From contig JANQPX010000006.1 in NCBI GenBank assembly GCA_028285265.1, positions 1 through 64,000 of the forward strand: 64,000 nucleotides of DNA, written 5' to 3'. The DNA is from Geminicoccaceae bacterium. Its GTDB lineage: Bacteria > Pseudomonadota > Alphaproteobacteria > Geminicoccales > Geminicoccaceae. Below the pieces are notes generated by a model. It had not been told where the DNA came from, did not search any database, and worked only from the letters and a program-made list of their open reading frames with translations. Numbering within the stretch: position 1 is the stretch's first letter; each line of letters begins with the position of its first letter. Positions 43,555-52,645 of the stretch are shown piece by piece. The position numbers and the translations under genes are program-made.

Positions 43555-45101
43555 TGGGCGAAGCTGGAGTAGCGACTCCCCAAGCGCAGTCTGGTTCGCA
43601 AACCGGCACAGTTCTGCATCAGGCCATGCTGCTGGCGACATTGACGTTCGTCACCATGCTCTATGCGATGACGGTGACCATCGCGAACGTATCACTCCCT
43701 CAGATGCAGGGCTCTCTATCCTCGACCCCTGATCAGATCGCATGGATTGTCACTTTCAATATCGTCGCCACCGCTGTTGTGACGCCGATAGCAGGATGGC
43801 TAACTGCGGTGATGGGACGTCGGCGTTTGATGATCTGGGCTGTGATCGGCTTCGGTATCTCATCGGTCCTTTGCGGTCTCGCGACATCGGTCAATGAGCT
43901 CGTTGCCTATCGAATCGGCCAAGGGGCTTTCGGCGCCCCGCTTGTTCCGGTGTCCCAGGCCATCGTGATCGAGTCGTTTCCCGAGCGCCAACGCAGCCGA
44001 ATGATGTCTATTTGGGGCACTGGTGTCATTCTTGGGCCCATTATTGCGCCAGCTATCGGCGGCGTCCTGAGCGAGGCGTACAATTGGCGCTGGGTCTTTT
44101 TCATGCTGGTCCCCTTTACAATCATTGCGCTGGTCGGCGTTCTGATTTTCATTCGAGATAATGAGAAGGGAGAAAATCCGAGGCTGGATTGGACTGGTTT
44201 TTTGGCTCTTGCGGTCTCGATCACCACATTGCAGCTCTTGCTCGATCGAGGCGAACGTACGGGTTGGTTTGAGGCTTCAGAGATAATCATCTACGCAGGT
44301 ATTTGTGTCGCGGCATTTTATGTCTTTATCATGCGCAATATGACGGCAGAAAGGCCGTTCTTAAACACACGATTACTGCGCGACCGCAATTTCGTTGTTG
44401 GCCTTATTCTGATCTTCATCTTCGGTATGCTCAACTTCACGCCGATTACGCTGCTGCCAACGCTGCTGCAGAATGTGCAAGGATATCCCGACTCGATCAT
44501 TGGCCAAATCTTGTCGGCACGAGGGGCTGGCACCTTCGTCGGATTTGTATCGATGTTCATCTTCTCACGTCTCGATCCGAGAATCCCCATGACTGTGGGT
44601 CTCGGGCTTCAAGCCTATTCCGGCTGGGTTATGGCCGGATTTAGCGCCGACGTGATGGTCTCGGATGTGCTCTGGGCCGCTGGGGTCCAGGGTCTCGGTG
44701 TTGGGCTTGTTTGGATTCCCTTGAGCATTGTAGCCTTTGCGACCCTGCCAAAGTCGTTAGTGCCTGATGGAACAGCGATTTTCCATCTGTTGCGCAACAT
44801 GGGTAGCTCGATCTTTATTTCGCTATCCGTTGCATTGGTCATTCGTGAAACGAACCGTAGCTACGCCGAACTTGTCCCCCATCTTTCGCCGTTTAACGAA
44901 GCTCTGAGATTACCGGATTCGCCCGATATGTGGCGCCTTGCCGACTCTGCCGACCTTGCCAACCTTAATCTCGAGATTATCAGACAGGCTACAATGCTCG
45001 GCTATCTCGATGCTTTTGTCGTGTTTGCAGCCGTTGCGGCCTTGGCGATGCCACTGATCAGCCTTGTGCGGTTGGAGAAAGAAGCCGGGCGCAGTGCTTA
45101 A
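43551..45101 (+). CDS. emrB: EmrB/QacA-family (DHA2) MFS multidrug exporter
   Basis: The 516-residue protein shows about 14 transmembrane segments. Family signatures include NVSLPQMQGSLSSTPDQIAW, the WLTAVMGRRRLM loop between helices 2 and 3, and GPIIAPAIGGVLSEAYNWRWVFFM (motif C). Proton-driven export across the inner membrane, together with EmrA, of hydrophobic or phenolic toxins is expected. It is translationally coupled to emrA. Confidence 0.92.
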   Translation: MMGEAGVATPQAQSGSQTGTVLHQAMLLATLTFVTMLYAMTVTIANVSLPQMQGSLSSTPDQIAWIVTFNIVATAVVTPIAGWLTAVMGRRRLMIWAVIGFGISSVLCGLATSVNELVAYRIGQGAFGAPLVPVSQAIVIESFPERQRSRMMSIWGTGVILGPIIAPAIGGVLSEAYNWRWVFFMLVPFTIIALVGVLIFIRDNEKGENPRLDWTGFLALAVSITTLQLLLDRGERTGWFEASEIIIYAGICVAAFYVFIMRNMTAERPFLNTRLLRDRNFVVGLILIFIFGMLNFTPITLLPTLLQNVQGYPDSIIGQILSARGAGTFVGFVSMFIFSRLDPRIPMTVGLGLQAYSGWVMAGFSADVMVSDVLWAAGVQGLGVGLVWIPLSIVAFATLPKSLVPDGTAIFHLLRNMGSSIFISLSVALVIRETNRSYAELVPHLSPFNEALRLPDSPDMWRLADSADLANLNLEIIRQATMLGYLDAFVVFAAVAALAMPLISLVRLEKEAGRSA

Positions 45102-45230
45102 TAAAGCCGTTATCATGGATAAGGGCTCAGCGCGTCGCCGGATCATTAGAGGCCGATGATGTCGCGCCACAATCCGTGATACCAACCGACTTAAACCTCC
45201 TGCGATGAAGCTATTGGTCTGACGTGAACG

Positions 45231-45244
45231 TTGACCGAGATCAA
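45231..45244. promoter_or_regulatory. FNR/FixK-type box upstream of the universal stress gene
   Basis: TTGACCGAGATCAA has the TTGA-N6-TCAA symmetry of FNR/FixK operators, differing from TTGAT-N4-ATCAA at one base. Its centre is about 94 bp before the Usp start codon; a class II promoter with start near 45279 and a weak -10 (TAGGCT, 45267-45272) would place it at -41.5. Confidence 0.55.
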
Positions 45245-45331
45245 TCACTACTATCGTTTTTAAGACTAGGCTGAATTCTTCGAACTACCAAAACATTTGT
45301 ATTTTTCAGAAACAAGTGTAGGAGGCAGCGT

Positions 45332-45745
45332 ATGTATAAGCTTATCATGATTCCTGTCGATTTAGAGCACGCCGATACATTAGAAAAAGCACTTGAGGTC
45401 GGGAGTGATCTAGCAAAGCATTATGGGGCTGAGCTCCATATTGTTGGCGTGACCCATGCAGCACCTGGGGCCGTCGCGCATAATCCGCTCGAGTATACCG
45501 AGAAGCTTGAGGCATTCGCGGCAGATCAAACGGCAAAGCACGGCATTGACTTCAAGTCGAAAGCGGTGGTTTCCCACGATCCTGCGGTCGATCTAGATGA
45601 CAAGCTGATGCAGGCTGCGTCTGACATCCGAGCTGACCTGATCGTCATGGCATCCCACACACCGGGTTTTCTTGACTACGTATTTGCGTCAAAAGCAGGT
45701 TATCTGGCGTCACATTCAAAACTATCCGTCTTCATCGTCAGATAA
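45332..45745 (+). CDS. Universal stress protein (UspA family)
   Basis: The 137-residue single-domain protein begins YKLIMIPVDLEHAD and ends LSVFIVR as in UspA folds, with ADLIVMASHTPGF in the position of the usual nucleotide-binding GSHG loop. The glycines of that loop are partly replaced (SHTPGFLDYVFASKAGY), as in UspF-like members, so ATP binding is uncertain. A strong GGAGG site precedes the ATG. An FNR-like box upstream suggests induction under low oxygen. Confidence 0.9.
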   Translation: MYKLIMIPVDLEHADTLEKALEVGSDLAKHYGAELHIVGVTHAAPGAVAHNPLEYTEKLEAFAADQTAKHGIDFKSKAVVSHDPAVDLDDKLMQAASDIRADLIVMASHTPGFLDYVFASKAGYLASHSKLSVFIVR

Positions 45746-45984
45746 GGGAACTTTGTCGTTTTCGATACGATTGGCTTGGCGAGCGCGTCGTCGATCGACC
45801 GACGGCGAACAAAGACGACCTCGCCCCAAATGTATCCCATAGGTCCGTATGCGGAGCCTAAAACGAACGCTATTGCGTCAGTGACTTGAGCACGTGACGA
45901 GATGGGTCGACTCCATCGTTTCTATGCTGTCAACTTCCGAAGAATTGGTTGAGATTGACGCGCAAAAGCGAGGAATCGTCTGGC

Positions 45985-46881
45985 ATGATCAAGAATCCCA
46001 TACCCTGGCCCAACGGCGCACGTTGCGCAGCTGCGATTACCTTCGATATGGACGCAGACAGCCTTCTGCATATCGAGCACCCCAAAAACTCGCTCAGCAA
46101 GATCTCAGCCATGTCGATGTTGCGTTATGGACCGGAAGTGGGTGTCCCCCGAATCTTGGAAGGATACCGGCGGTATGAGCTGAAGCAGACGTTTTTCATC
46201 CCAGCCTGGTGCATTGAGCAATACCCAACAACAGTTGAGGCGATTATCGCAGACGGCCATGAAGTCGGTTTCCACGGCTATATCCATGAAGCACCGAATA
46301 GCTTGTCCCGAGATGATGAACGCTACTGGATGGAGCGAAGCATTGAGGTGATCGAGCGCTTCACAGGCCAGCGTCCCCGCGGTAATCGCTCACCACTCTA
46401 TCATTTCTCCGACAACACCGCTGATCTCCTGACCGAGCATGGCTTCCTTTATGATAGCTCGCTGATGGGAGACGATATCCCTTACATCTTAAGGACAGAT
46501 GCCGCTGAATTGGTTGAACTGCCGACCCATTGGGGTGTCGATGATTGGCCACCCTACGTCCATAGTTTGGAACTCGACTACGTCATGCAGGTCATGTCAC
46601 CGGCACGCGCGATGGAGGGTTTTCGTGAGGAGTTCGAGGCGGCCTACGAGATGGGAGGTCTTTGGATTGGCGTCTGGCACCCCTTTGTCAGCGGACGGCT
46701 TGCTCGCTGGCGCCAGGTTGAGCGACTCATTGAGGACATGGTTGGACGCGGAGACGTCTGGCTTGCACGTCTCGAGGACATCGCCCGCCACGTCTTGGAT
46801 TGCAGGAATGATGGCAGCTACCAGCCTCGGGTCGACGATCTGCCTTACTACGATAAACCTGTCATGCCGATTAAGCGCTGA
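45985..46881 (+). CDS. Polysaccharide deacetylase-fold protein, imidase/HpPgdA-like
   Basis: Start set at ATG 45985 with GAGGA ten bases upstream, giving 298 residues without a signal peptide. The NodB fold is visible: AAITFDMDAD (metal Asp), EVGFHGYIHE (metal His pair) and GNRSPLYHFS. Proteins of this shape (HpPgdA, PuuE-like) are cytoplasmic and act on small cyclic amides such as imides or allantoin rather than on chitin. Next to an ABC transporter, a ureohydrolase and dehydrogenases, a catabolic amidohydrolase role is more likely than cell-wall modification. Substrate unknown. Confidence 0.85.
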   Translation: MIKNPIPWPNGARCAAAITFDMDADSLLHIEHPKNSLSKISAMSMLRYGPEVGVPRILEGYRRYELKQTFFIPAWCIEQYPTTVEAIIADGHEVGFHGYIHEAPNSLSRDDERYWMERSIEVIERFTGQRPRGNRSPLYHFSDNTADLLTEHGFLYDSSLMGDDIPYILRTDAAELVELPTHWGVDDWPPYVHSLELDYVMQVMSPARAMEGFREEFEAAYEMGGLWIGVWHPFVSGRLARWRQVERLIEDMVGRGDVWLARLEDIARHVLDCRNDGSYQPRVDDLPYYDKPVMPIKR

Positions 46882-46982
46882 CGGTCGCAGCCGATTGATT
46901 GAGAGAAGGGCTGTTCAGGACCAACCCCAACGGCCGACCCTGGCACATATGGAGCGCTTCCGCGGTTCGATCGACCGGGGCC

Positions 46983-47723
46983 TCAGGGCATGACCGCACC
47001 GCCATTCACCTGATAACACTGGCCGGTGATGAAGGAGGCGCTTGGGTCTGCGAGGAAGGTGACAACATTTGCAATCTCATCGGGTGTGGCGATGCGGCCG
47101 AGCGGGATTGCCGTTTCCTTTTCACGCCAGGCAGGTGACATGCTTTCAATGTCGAGCATGGCCGTGTCGGTCGGGCCAGGCGCGACCGCATTGACAAGGA
47201 TGTGAGGAGCAAATTCACGTGCCCAGGAACGGGTTAGACCGAGAACGCCGGCTTTGGAGGCGCAATACAGCGAGAAATGTTCGCGGCCGAGATAGGCAAG
47301 CTCGGAGCTGATATTGATGACACGACCGCCGCTGCCTTGAGCGACCATCATACGGATGGCCTCGCGGCCGACAACAAACGTGCCCTTCAAGTTAACATTC
47401 ATAACCTGGTCAAAATCATCAATTGTGCAGTCGAGCAGACGACGCTCGAGTAACGTGCCGGCGTTGTTCACGAGAATGTCGAGACCGCCGAGATGTTGAT
47501 GAAGTCTGGCGAAAACGCTCAAGATCTGTGCTTCGCTCTGCACATCGGCTTGGAATGCGAGTGCATTGGCAGCTGGATCAAAGGTCTCCCGATCGAGCAT
47601 TGCGACCCTGGCGCCCTTGGCCAGAAGAGCCTCGGCAATTGCACGACCGATGCCTCGTGCCGCGCCGGTGACCAAGGCGCGTTTGCCGTCAAGAGGCAGC
47701 ATCCTCGCTGGTTCATCGGTCAT
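46983..47723 (-). CDS. Short-chain dehydrogenase/reductase
   Basis: The 246-residue classical SDR has GAARGIGRA for NAD(P), NNAGT, the INISS serine segment and YCASK for catalysis, and VNAVAPGPTDT near the end. It overlaps the preceding SDR gene by four bases (ATGA), so the two are cotranslated. Substrate is unknown; the ABC operon context suggests oxidation of an imported hydroxy compound. Confidence 0.9.
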   Translation of the reverse strand: MTDEPARMLPLDGKRALVTGAARGIGRAIAEALLAKGARVAMLDRETFDPAANALAFQADVQSEAQILSVFARLHQHLGGLDILVNNAGTLLERRLLDCTIDDFDQVMNVNLKGTFVVGREAIRMMVAQGSGGRVINISSELAYLGREHFSLYCASKAGVLGLTRSWAREFAPHILVNAVAPGPTDTAMLDIESMSPAWREKETAIPLGRIATPDEIANVVTFLADPSASFITGQCYQVNGGAVMP

Positions 47724-48487
47724 GACATGAGTTCGCCGCGGTCGATGTTCAGTGACTGACCTGTTATGTTGGCAGCGCTTTCTGAAGCGAGGAAGAGATA
47801 AGGACCGGCAATATCGTCGGGTTGCATCAGCCCTCCAATGGACTGGGTGGCGACAATCTCGTCGAGGAGGGCCTGCTCGTCTCGGTCGTAACGCTTTGCC
47901 ATTTTGCCGAGCGAGCGCATTGAGGCAACGGTCTCAACCCAGCCAGGGCAGACAGCATTGACCGTGATATTTCGTGGCCCCAACTCTTTTGCGAGCGTAC
48001 GCGTCAAACCAATGACGGCATGTTTCGACGCACAATAGGCGCTAAACCCGGCTTCTGCACTTTTGCCCCAAACCGAGGCTGTGAAGACAATGCGACCACC
48101 GTCGGGAATCTTGGGCAGGGCCGCTCTGGTCACAAGAAAACTGCCAGTGACATTAATCTCGATAATGCGGCGAAACGTATCTTCGATGTCGTCACCTGGC
48201 TCGTCAATGGGCGTGATGAGCTCAAGGCCAGCGTTGTTGATCAACACGTCGATTTTTTCCATCTTGCCGATGGTCGTTTTCACGGCCGTCGCATCGGTAA
48301 TGTCGACAGTGAGCGCGCTGACAGGTCGACCAGCAGCATCGGCGAGCGCTTGGCTGGCGATGTCAGTCTTGGGATCATCTGCGAGGATTGTGAGGTCTGC
48401 GCCGGCATGCGCGAAGGCTTCGGCAATGCCATAGCCGATGCCGCGGCTCGCGCCGGTGACCAGAACAGATTTGCCACGGAAGTCCAT
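47720..48487 (-). CDS. Short-chain dehydrogenase/reductase
   Basis: The 255-residue classical SDR has TGASRGIGYGIAEA, NNAG, the FTASVWG serine region and YCASKH, plus INVTVNAVCPGW-like sequence (NITVNAVCPGWVET) before the substrate lid. It sits 19 bp after the ABC ATPase gene and overlaps the next SDR. Two SDRs in sequence could perform successive oxidations or act on stereoisomers. Confidence 0.9.
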   Translation of the reverse strand: MDFRGKSVLVTGASRGIGYGIAEAFAHAGADLTILADDPKTDIASQALADAAGRPVSALTVDITDATAVKTTIGKMEKIDVLINNAGLELITPIDEPGDDIEDTFRRIIEINVTGSFLVTRAALPKIPDGGRIVFTASVWGKSAEAGFSAYCASKHAVIGLTRTLAKELGPRNITVNAVCPGWVETVASMRSLGKMAKRYDRDEQALLDEIVATQSIGGLMQPDDIAGPYLFLASESAANITGQSLNIDRGELMS

Positions 48488-48506
48488 CTTACCCCCCTGT
48501 CGGATG

Positions 48507-49313
48507 TTAAGCTAACGCGATGCGCTCAGCTTCCTTTCGCGTGATCTGAAGAATGCGGTTTCTGAGTTGAAAAAAACGGTCGCTTTCTTTGGTCTCGATC
48601 GTGCGCACGCCGTCGCCCAGTGTATCAGCGACTGCGATATCCTCGATGATTCGCGCTGGCCTAGCCGAGAAGACGATGACGCGATCGGCGAGCAAAACGG
48701 CCTCCTCTACGTCGTGCGTTACAAAAATGACGGTCTTTCGTTCCGTGCGATTGATATCTAAGAGTTGCAGTTGAAGAAATTCGCGCGTCAGCGCATCAAG
48801 CGCACCAAAGGGTTCATCCATCAGCAGAATTTCTGGATCGGCAGCGAGTGTTCGGGCAATTGCCACCCGTTGGCGCATCCCTCCAGAGATACGGTTGGTA
48901 AAGAACGTAGCAAAGTCAGTGAGGCCAACCAATTTGGTATAACGCTTTGCTCGCTCTTCCTTCTGTTCGGCCGTTAGATCTTGCCTGTAGCGCATGCCAA
49001 AGAGGACGTTTTGATGAACCGTAAGCCAAGGGAAAGACGAGTAAGACTGGAAGACCATGCCCTTGCGTCGGTCTGGGCCCTTGACGTCCTCGCCATGTAG
49101 ACGAATGTGACCACCGCTGGGGAAGTCGAGGCCACCCGCCATCCGCATCAACGTGGTCTTGCCGCAGCCTGATGGTCCTAAGAAGACGACGATCTCACCC
49201 TCCGCTATGTCGAGTGTCGTGTCTCGGATCACCTCGATTTCGCTGCCAAGCTGGTCGGGAAAGGCCTTGGTGACCTGTTCGAAAGATAGAAAGGGCAGGG
49301 TCCCGTTCATCAC
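48507..49313 (-). CDS. ABC transporter ATP-binding protein (NitT/TauT type)
   Basis: The 268-residue ATPase has Walker A GPSGCGKTT, the Q-loop FQSYSSFPW, the ABC signature ISGGMRQRVAIART, Walker B ILLMDEPFGALD and H-loop FVTHDVEEAV. It belongs to the SsuB/TauB/NrtD group. It is encoded one base after the permease gene. Confidence 0.94.
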   Translation of the reverse strand: MMNGTLPFLSFEQVTKAFPDQLGSEIEVIRDTTLDIAEGEIVVFLGPSGCGKTTLMRMAGGLDFPSGGHIRLHGEDVKGPDRRKGMVFQSYSSFPWLTVHQNVLFGMRYRQDLTAEQKEERAKRYTKLVGLTDFATFFTNRISGGMRQRVAIARTLAADPEILLMDEPFGALDALTREFLQLQLLDINRTERKTVIFVTHDVEEAVLLADRVIVFSARPARIIEDIAVADTLGDGVRTIETKESDRFFQLRNRILQITRKEAERIALA

Positions 49314-49314
49314 G

Positions 49315-50118
49315 TCACCTGAGATACCGGAAGTAACGGCGGTGAGCGTAACGGATAAGCTGATCTGTCACGAGGCCGATGACGCCGACGGTGAGAATGC
49401 CTGCCATGACCTCGGGCGTCTTCACGAAGCGACGCATCGACCAAATGGCGTGGCCGATTCCGCTATTGGCCGCGACAATCTCCGCAACAATCAGATAAGT
49501 CCAACACCAGCCAAGCGTAATCCGTAAATTGTCGATCATCGTTGGCGCCATCGAGGGAACAACAATATCCCGGATGATCTGGCGCGGCTTAGCGCCAAGC
49601 GTATAGCCAATCTCGACGTACTCCCAAGGGACGCGCTTGGCATCATCGGCTATCAGTAGAACGAGCTGGAAGAATGTACCCATCCAAAGAACGGCAATCT
49701 TGCTCTCTTCGCCAATGCCAAACCAGATAAGAAGCAATGGCACCAAGGCGGGCACCGGCAAGTAGCGGATGAAATCGATGACCGGCTCAGTAAGTGCGCC
49801 GACAATACGATAGCTGCTCATCCAGATGCCAAGCGGAACCGCCATGACGACAGAGAGGCCAAATGCCCCCCAGACACGTGCGATGCTAATGCCGATGTCG
49901 GCGAGAAAGTCGTTCTGCCAAAGCATACGACCGAGCGCCTCAAGAACCGCAAATGGACCAGGGAGAAAGCGAGCCGGCATGAGCTCGAAAGCAGCAATGA
50001 GTTGCCAGAGAACGACAAGGCCCGCAAAGGCAACGGACGCAAGAGCGGTCTCGGCCCGGGCGGACGCCTTGCCGCGAAACCGAAAGAGGTCCGACCCTTC
50101 CCGGTGCGGATTCGACAT
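49315..50118 (-). CDS. ABC transporter permease (NitT/TauT type)
   Basis: Start taken at 50118 (MSNPHREGSDLF) because the longer frame to 50220 overlaps the substrate-binding protein gene. The 267-residue protein has about six transmembrane helices and the EAA loop EYVEIGYTLGAKPRQIIRDI typical of SsuC/TauC permeases. Confidence 0.92.
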   Translation of the reverse strand: MSNPHREGSDLFRFRGKASARAETALASVAFAGLVVLWQLIAAFELMPARFLPGPFAVLEALGRMLWQNDFLADIGISIARVWGAFGLSVVMAVPLGIWMSSYRIVGALTEPVIDFIRYLPVPALVPLLLIWFGIGEESKIAVLWMGTFFQLVLLIADDAKRVPWEYVEIGYTLGAKPRQIIRDIVVPSMAPTMIDNLRITLGWCWTYLIVAEIVAANSGIGHAIWSMRRFVKTPEVMAGILTVGVIGLVTDQLIRYAHRRYFRYLR

Positions 50119-50173
50119 TAATCGGCGCGATCGAGCCCGGTCGGGCTCGATCGATTCGCTTGAGGCGGCAACA

Positions 50174-51181
50174 TTAACGCTTGGCGCCGTCGAACAGCCC
50201 CTCTTGGATTGTTGGATCAATGTGATTTTCGTACGTTAAGCTCTCGTCCTGCAGGTCAAGCGATAAGTTGATCGCATCGAGATCAGAAAAGATCTGACCA
50301 AGCGTACCAGGAGCATCGGACGTTCCAAGAAAGTCCTTGCTGTCTTCGTAGGACGTGTACTGCACACCGCCCAGGTCGGCCGCCATTTCCTCGGGCGTTA
50401 CATCGAAGGCTGGTGCGGCAGCAGCAAGGAAGGCATCGGGGTCCGATTTGTAGAGGTCGATGGCTCGATAGATGCCGCGAAGGAATTTTTTGTACTTCTC
50501 AGGATTGGCTTCGAGGTCGTCATCATGGACGATGATGACATCAGTAATCAAACCGTTGAAATCGGCAGAGCTTAGGAGGATTTTCGAGCCTTCCTTTGAA
50601 GTATTGTCGACGATGTTGCTCATCATCGGTTCCCAGGTAGCCACAGCCGCTACGTCTTCATCTTCGAAAACGGCAATTGAATCATCCGTATTGATCAGAC
50701 GCAATTCGACATCGTCCATACTGTGGCCAAGCTTGGAAAGTGCGTGTTGAGTCATCACCGTACCGGGATGGTTGATCTCTCCCGCGAAAACCTTGCCGAC
50801 CAAATCCTCGACGCTCTCGATGTCAGGACCGGCGACAACGCCATCGGCGCCTACCGAGACATCGATCGTCCCGATGACTGTCCCCGGGGTATCAGGGGTT
50901 CGTGGGCGAGACATATACTCCCCGATAGTTCTCATGGTGCAATCGAGATCACCGCTTTCGAAGGCTGGCAATACGTTGGCACGGTCGTTGTCAAACACCG
51001 TCGTGACTTCTAAGCCTTCTTCCGCGAAATAGCCCAATTCAATGGCGACCGGCACCGGTGCGAAACCGAACCAGAATGGGTAGACGCAACGGATCAAATC
51101 GTCGGCACTTGCCGGTGATGCAAAGGACAGCATCGCACCGAGAGGCAGAATACTCGCCCATTTCGTGGTCATCGGTTTCAT
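50174..51181 (-). CDS. ABC transporter substrate-binding protein (NMT1/SsuA-like)
   Basis: The 335-residue exported protein has a signal peptide ending SPASA-DD and the fold of NMT1/ThiY-like and SsuA-like receptors (VYPFWFGFAPVPVAIELGYFAEEGLEV, read in pieces). AAGGAAAC precedes the ATG. The ligand is unknown; family members bind sulfonates, nitrate, cyanate, pyrimidine precursors or guanidine-like compounds. The adjoining ureohydrolase gene makes a guanidino or amino compound a reasonable guess. Confidence 0.9.
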   Translation of the reverse strand: MKPMTTKWASILPLGAMLSFASPASADDLIRCVYPFWFGFAPVPVAIELGYFAEEGLEVTTVFDNDRANVLPAFESGDLDCTMRTIGEYMSRPRTPDTPGTVIGTIDVSVGADGVVAGPDIESVEDLVGKVFAGEINHPGTVMTQHALSKLGHSMDDVELRLINTDDSIAVFEDEDVAAVATWEPMMSNIVDNTSKEGSKILLSSADFNGLITDVIIVHDDDLEANPEKYKKFLRGIYRAIDLYKSDPDAFLAAAAPAFDVTPEEMAADLGGVQYTSYEDSKDFLGTSDAPGTLGQIFSDLDAINLSLDLQDESLTYENHIDPTIQEGLFDGAKR

Positions 51182-51240
51182 GGTTGTTTCCTTTCTTTGT
51201 TTCGTTGGTTCTTGTTGTCACGTCTGGTTACAGAGCGATC

Positions 51241-52203
51241 TCATTCGGCCTTTGACGATCGCGCCGATGCGAGGATGCAAAGCAATTCATAGGCCATTGT
51301 GGCACCGGCTAACGCCGTGATGTTGGCATGGTCGAAGGGCGGCGATACTTCCACGACATCCCCACCAACCAAGTCCAGCCCATCTAGACCTCGTACCAGC
51401 GCTTGGGCCTGAATAGGCGTAAGGCCGCCAAATTCCGGCGTTCCGGTACCGGGAGCGAAAGCAGGATCGAGGCTGTCGATGTCGAAGGTGACATAGGCGG
51501 GGCGATCGCCAATGATCTGGCGCGTCTCTTCAAGGATCTCAGCGCAGCCACGTTCGGTCAGTTCTTCGATGAACACCACCCGCATGCCCATTTCTTGGGC
51601 ATAGTGCCAGCCCTCGTCGGCATTTTGGGCACCGCGGATTCCTATTTGGATGGTCCGCTTGGGATCAAGCACGCCTGCTTCGACGGCACGGCGGAACGGG
51701 GCTCCGTGCGAAAATTTCGTGTTTAGGAATTGATCCCAGGTATCGGTATGCGCATCGATATGCACCAGCCCCAGCGGCTGCTTGGTCCCGAGAGCTTTCA
51801 AGATCGGATAGGTGATAGAGTGGTCGCCACCAATCGTGAGCGGTGTTACGCCGGCAGCCGCGACTTTGCGATAGAAATTCTCGATGTCATCGACCACAGC
51901 TTGGTCGTCGAAGAGATGTGGTAGCGGTACGTCACCTAGATCGCCAACTCTGCAGAGGCTGTAAGGGTTCACGCGCGTGACATGGTGGATGGTGCGCATC
52001 ATCGTCGAAGCATTTCGAACTTCACGTGGCCCGTGCCGTGCCCCGGGCCGATTGGTGACGGCATTGTCATAGGGTACGCCGATCAGCCCAATGTCGACAT
52101 CGCTCGGATCATCCGCGAAGGGTGTCCGCATGAATGTCGGGATATTCATATAGCGGGGGGCGAGCATCGGATCGCCGCCAAACGCTCCGGTCGTGTTGTT
52201 CAT
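51241..52203 (-). CDS. Ureohydrolase (agmatinase/guanidino-acid hydrolase family)
   Basis: The 320-residue protein has every metal-binding motif of the arginase superfamily: GGDHSITYP, HIDAHTDTWD and TFDIDSLDPAFAPGTGTPE. These bind the two manganese (or nickel) ions that hydrolyse a guanidino group to urea. Agmatinase, guanidinobutyrase and guanidine hydrolase are alternatives that motifs do not separate. It is the first gene of the six-gene minus-strand operon; AGGGGG lies five bases before the ATG. Confidence 0.88.
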   Translation of the reverse strand: MNNTTGAFGGDPMLAPRYMNIPTFMRTPFADDPSDVDIGLIGVPYDNAVTNRPGARHGPREVRNASTMMRTIHHVTRVNPYSLCRVGDLGDVPLPHLFDDQAVVDDIENFYRKVAAAGVTPLTIGGDHSITYPILKALGTKQPLGLVHIDAHTDTWDQFLNTKFSHGAPFRRAVEAGVLDPKRTIQIGIRGAQNADEGWHYAQEMGMRVVFIEELTERGCAEILEETRQIIGDRPAYVTFDIDSLDPAFAPGTGTPEFGGLTPIQAQALVRGLDGLDLVGGDVVEVSPPFDHANITALAGATMAYELLCILASARSSKAE

Positions 52204-52645
52204 GTGATCCCCCTGCGGTCGGATTCGTCACGTCTAGACTTCTACCATCCGACCGAAGAGACAAACATACAAGCCCATGGCGTGAAAGCAGATCCTTAGG
52301 TGGCATTCCTGTTGCCACGCTTCATCGCAGCATGCCGGTGTTGAAGAATGCGCTGTTGTGGCAACATTCGATCATCCCGCTTGGCCTTAGCAGCGAAAGG
52401 GTCGAAAGGCCGGAATGCTGACCTCGACAATCATGGACCTGCCGGATGGTGGCTCTGCCGCAGACGAGGCTGAACGCTAGTTGACACAGTTGTGGGGTCC
52501 ACGGTCAATGTTAGACCGAGGCTTTCGGGCATGAACATGAGGCATTGCAACAAGGCTGATCTTGAAGCGTTCATCGCACATGGCCGAACATGAACCATGT
52601 GCTCTTAGAGAGCCTCACGATGCTAGCGTCAGAGAGGAGCGTGCC
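52204..52645. other. 442-bp divergent intergenic region with GTGGCA inverted repeats
   Basis: The ureohydrolase and first PhyH genes are divergent here. GTGGCA at 52300-52305 pairs with TGCCAC at 52313-52318 as a hairpin, and GTTGCCAC (52311-52318) is repeated inversely as GTGGCAAC at 52358-52365. No T-run follows, so these look like operator half-sites rather than a terminator. No guanidine riboswitch motif was recognised by eye. Confidence 0.4.

Noticed and set aside
52204-52560. Possible guanidine riboswitch before the ureohydrolase gene
   Set aside because: Considered because of the gene context, but neither the ykkC core nor paired ACGR hairpins could be found by eye.
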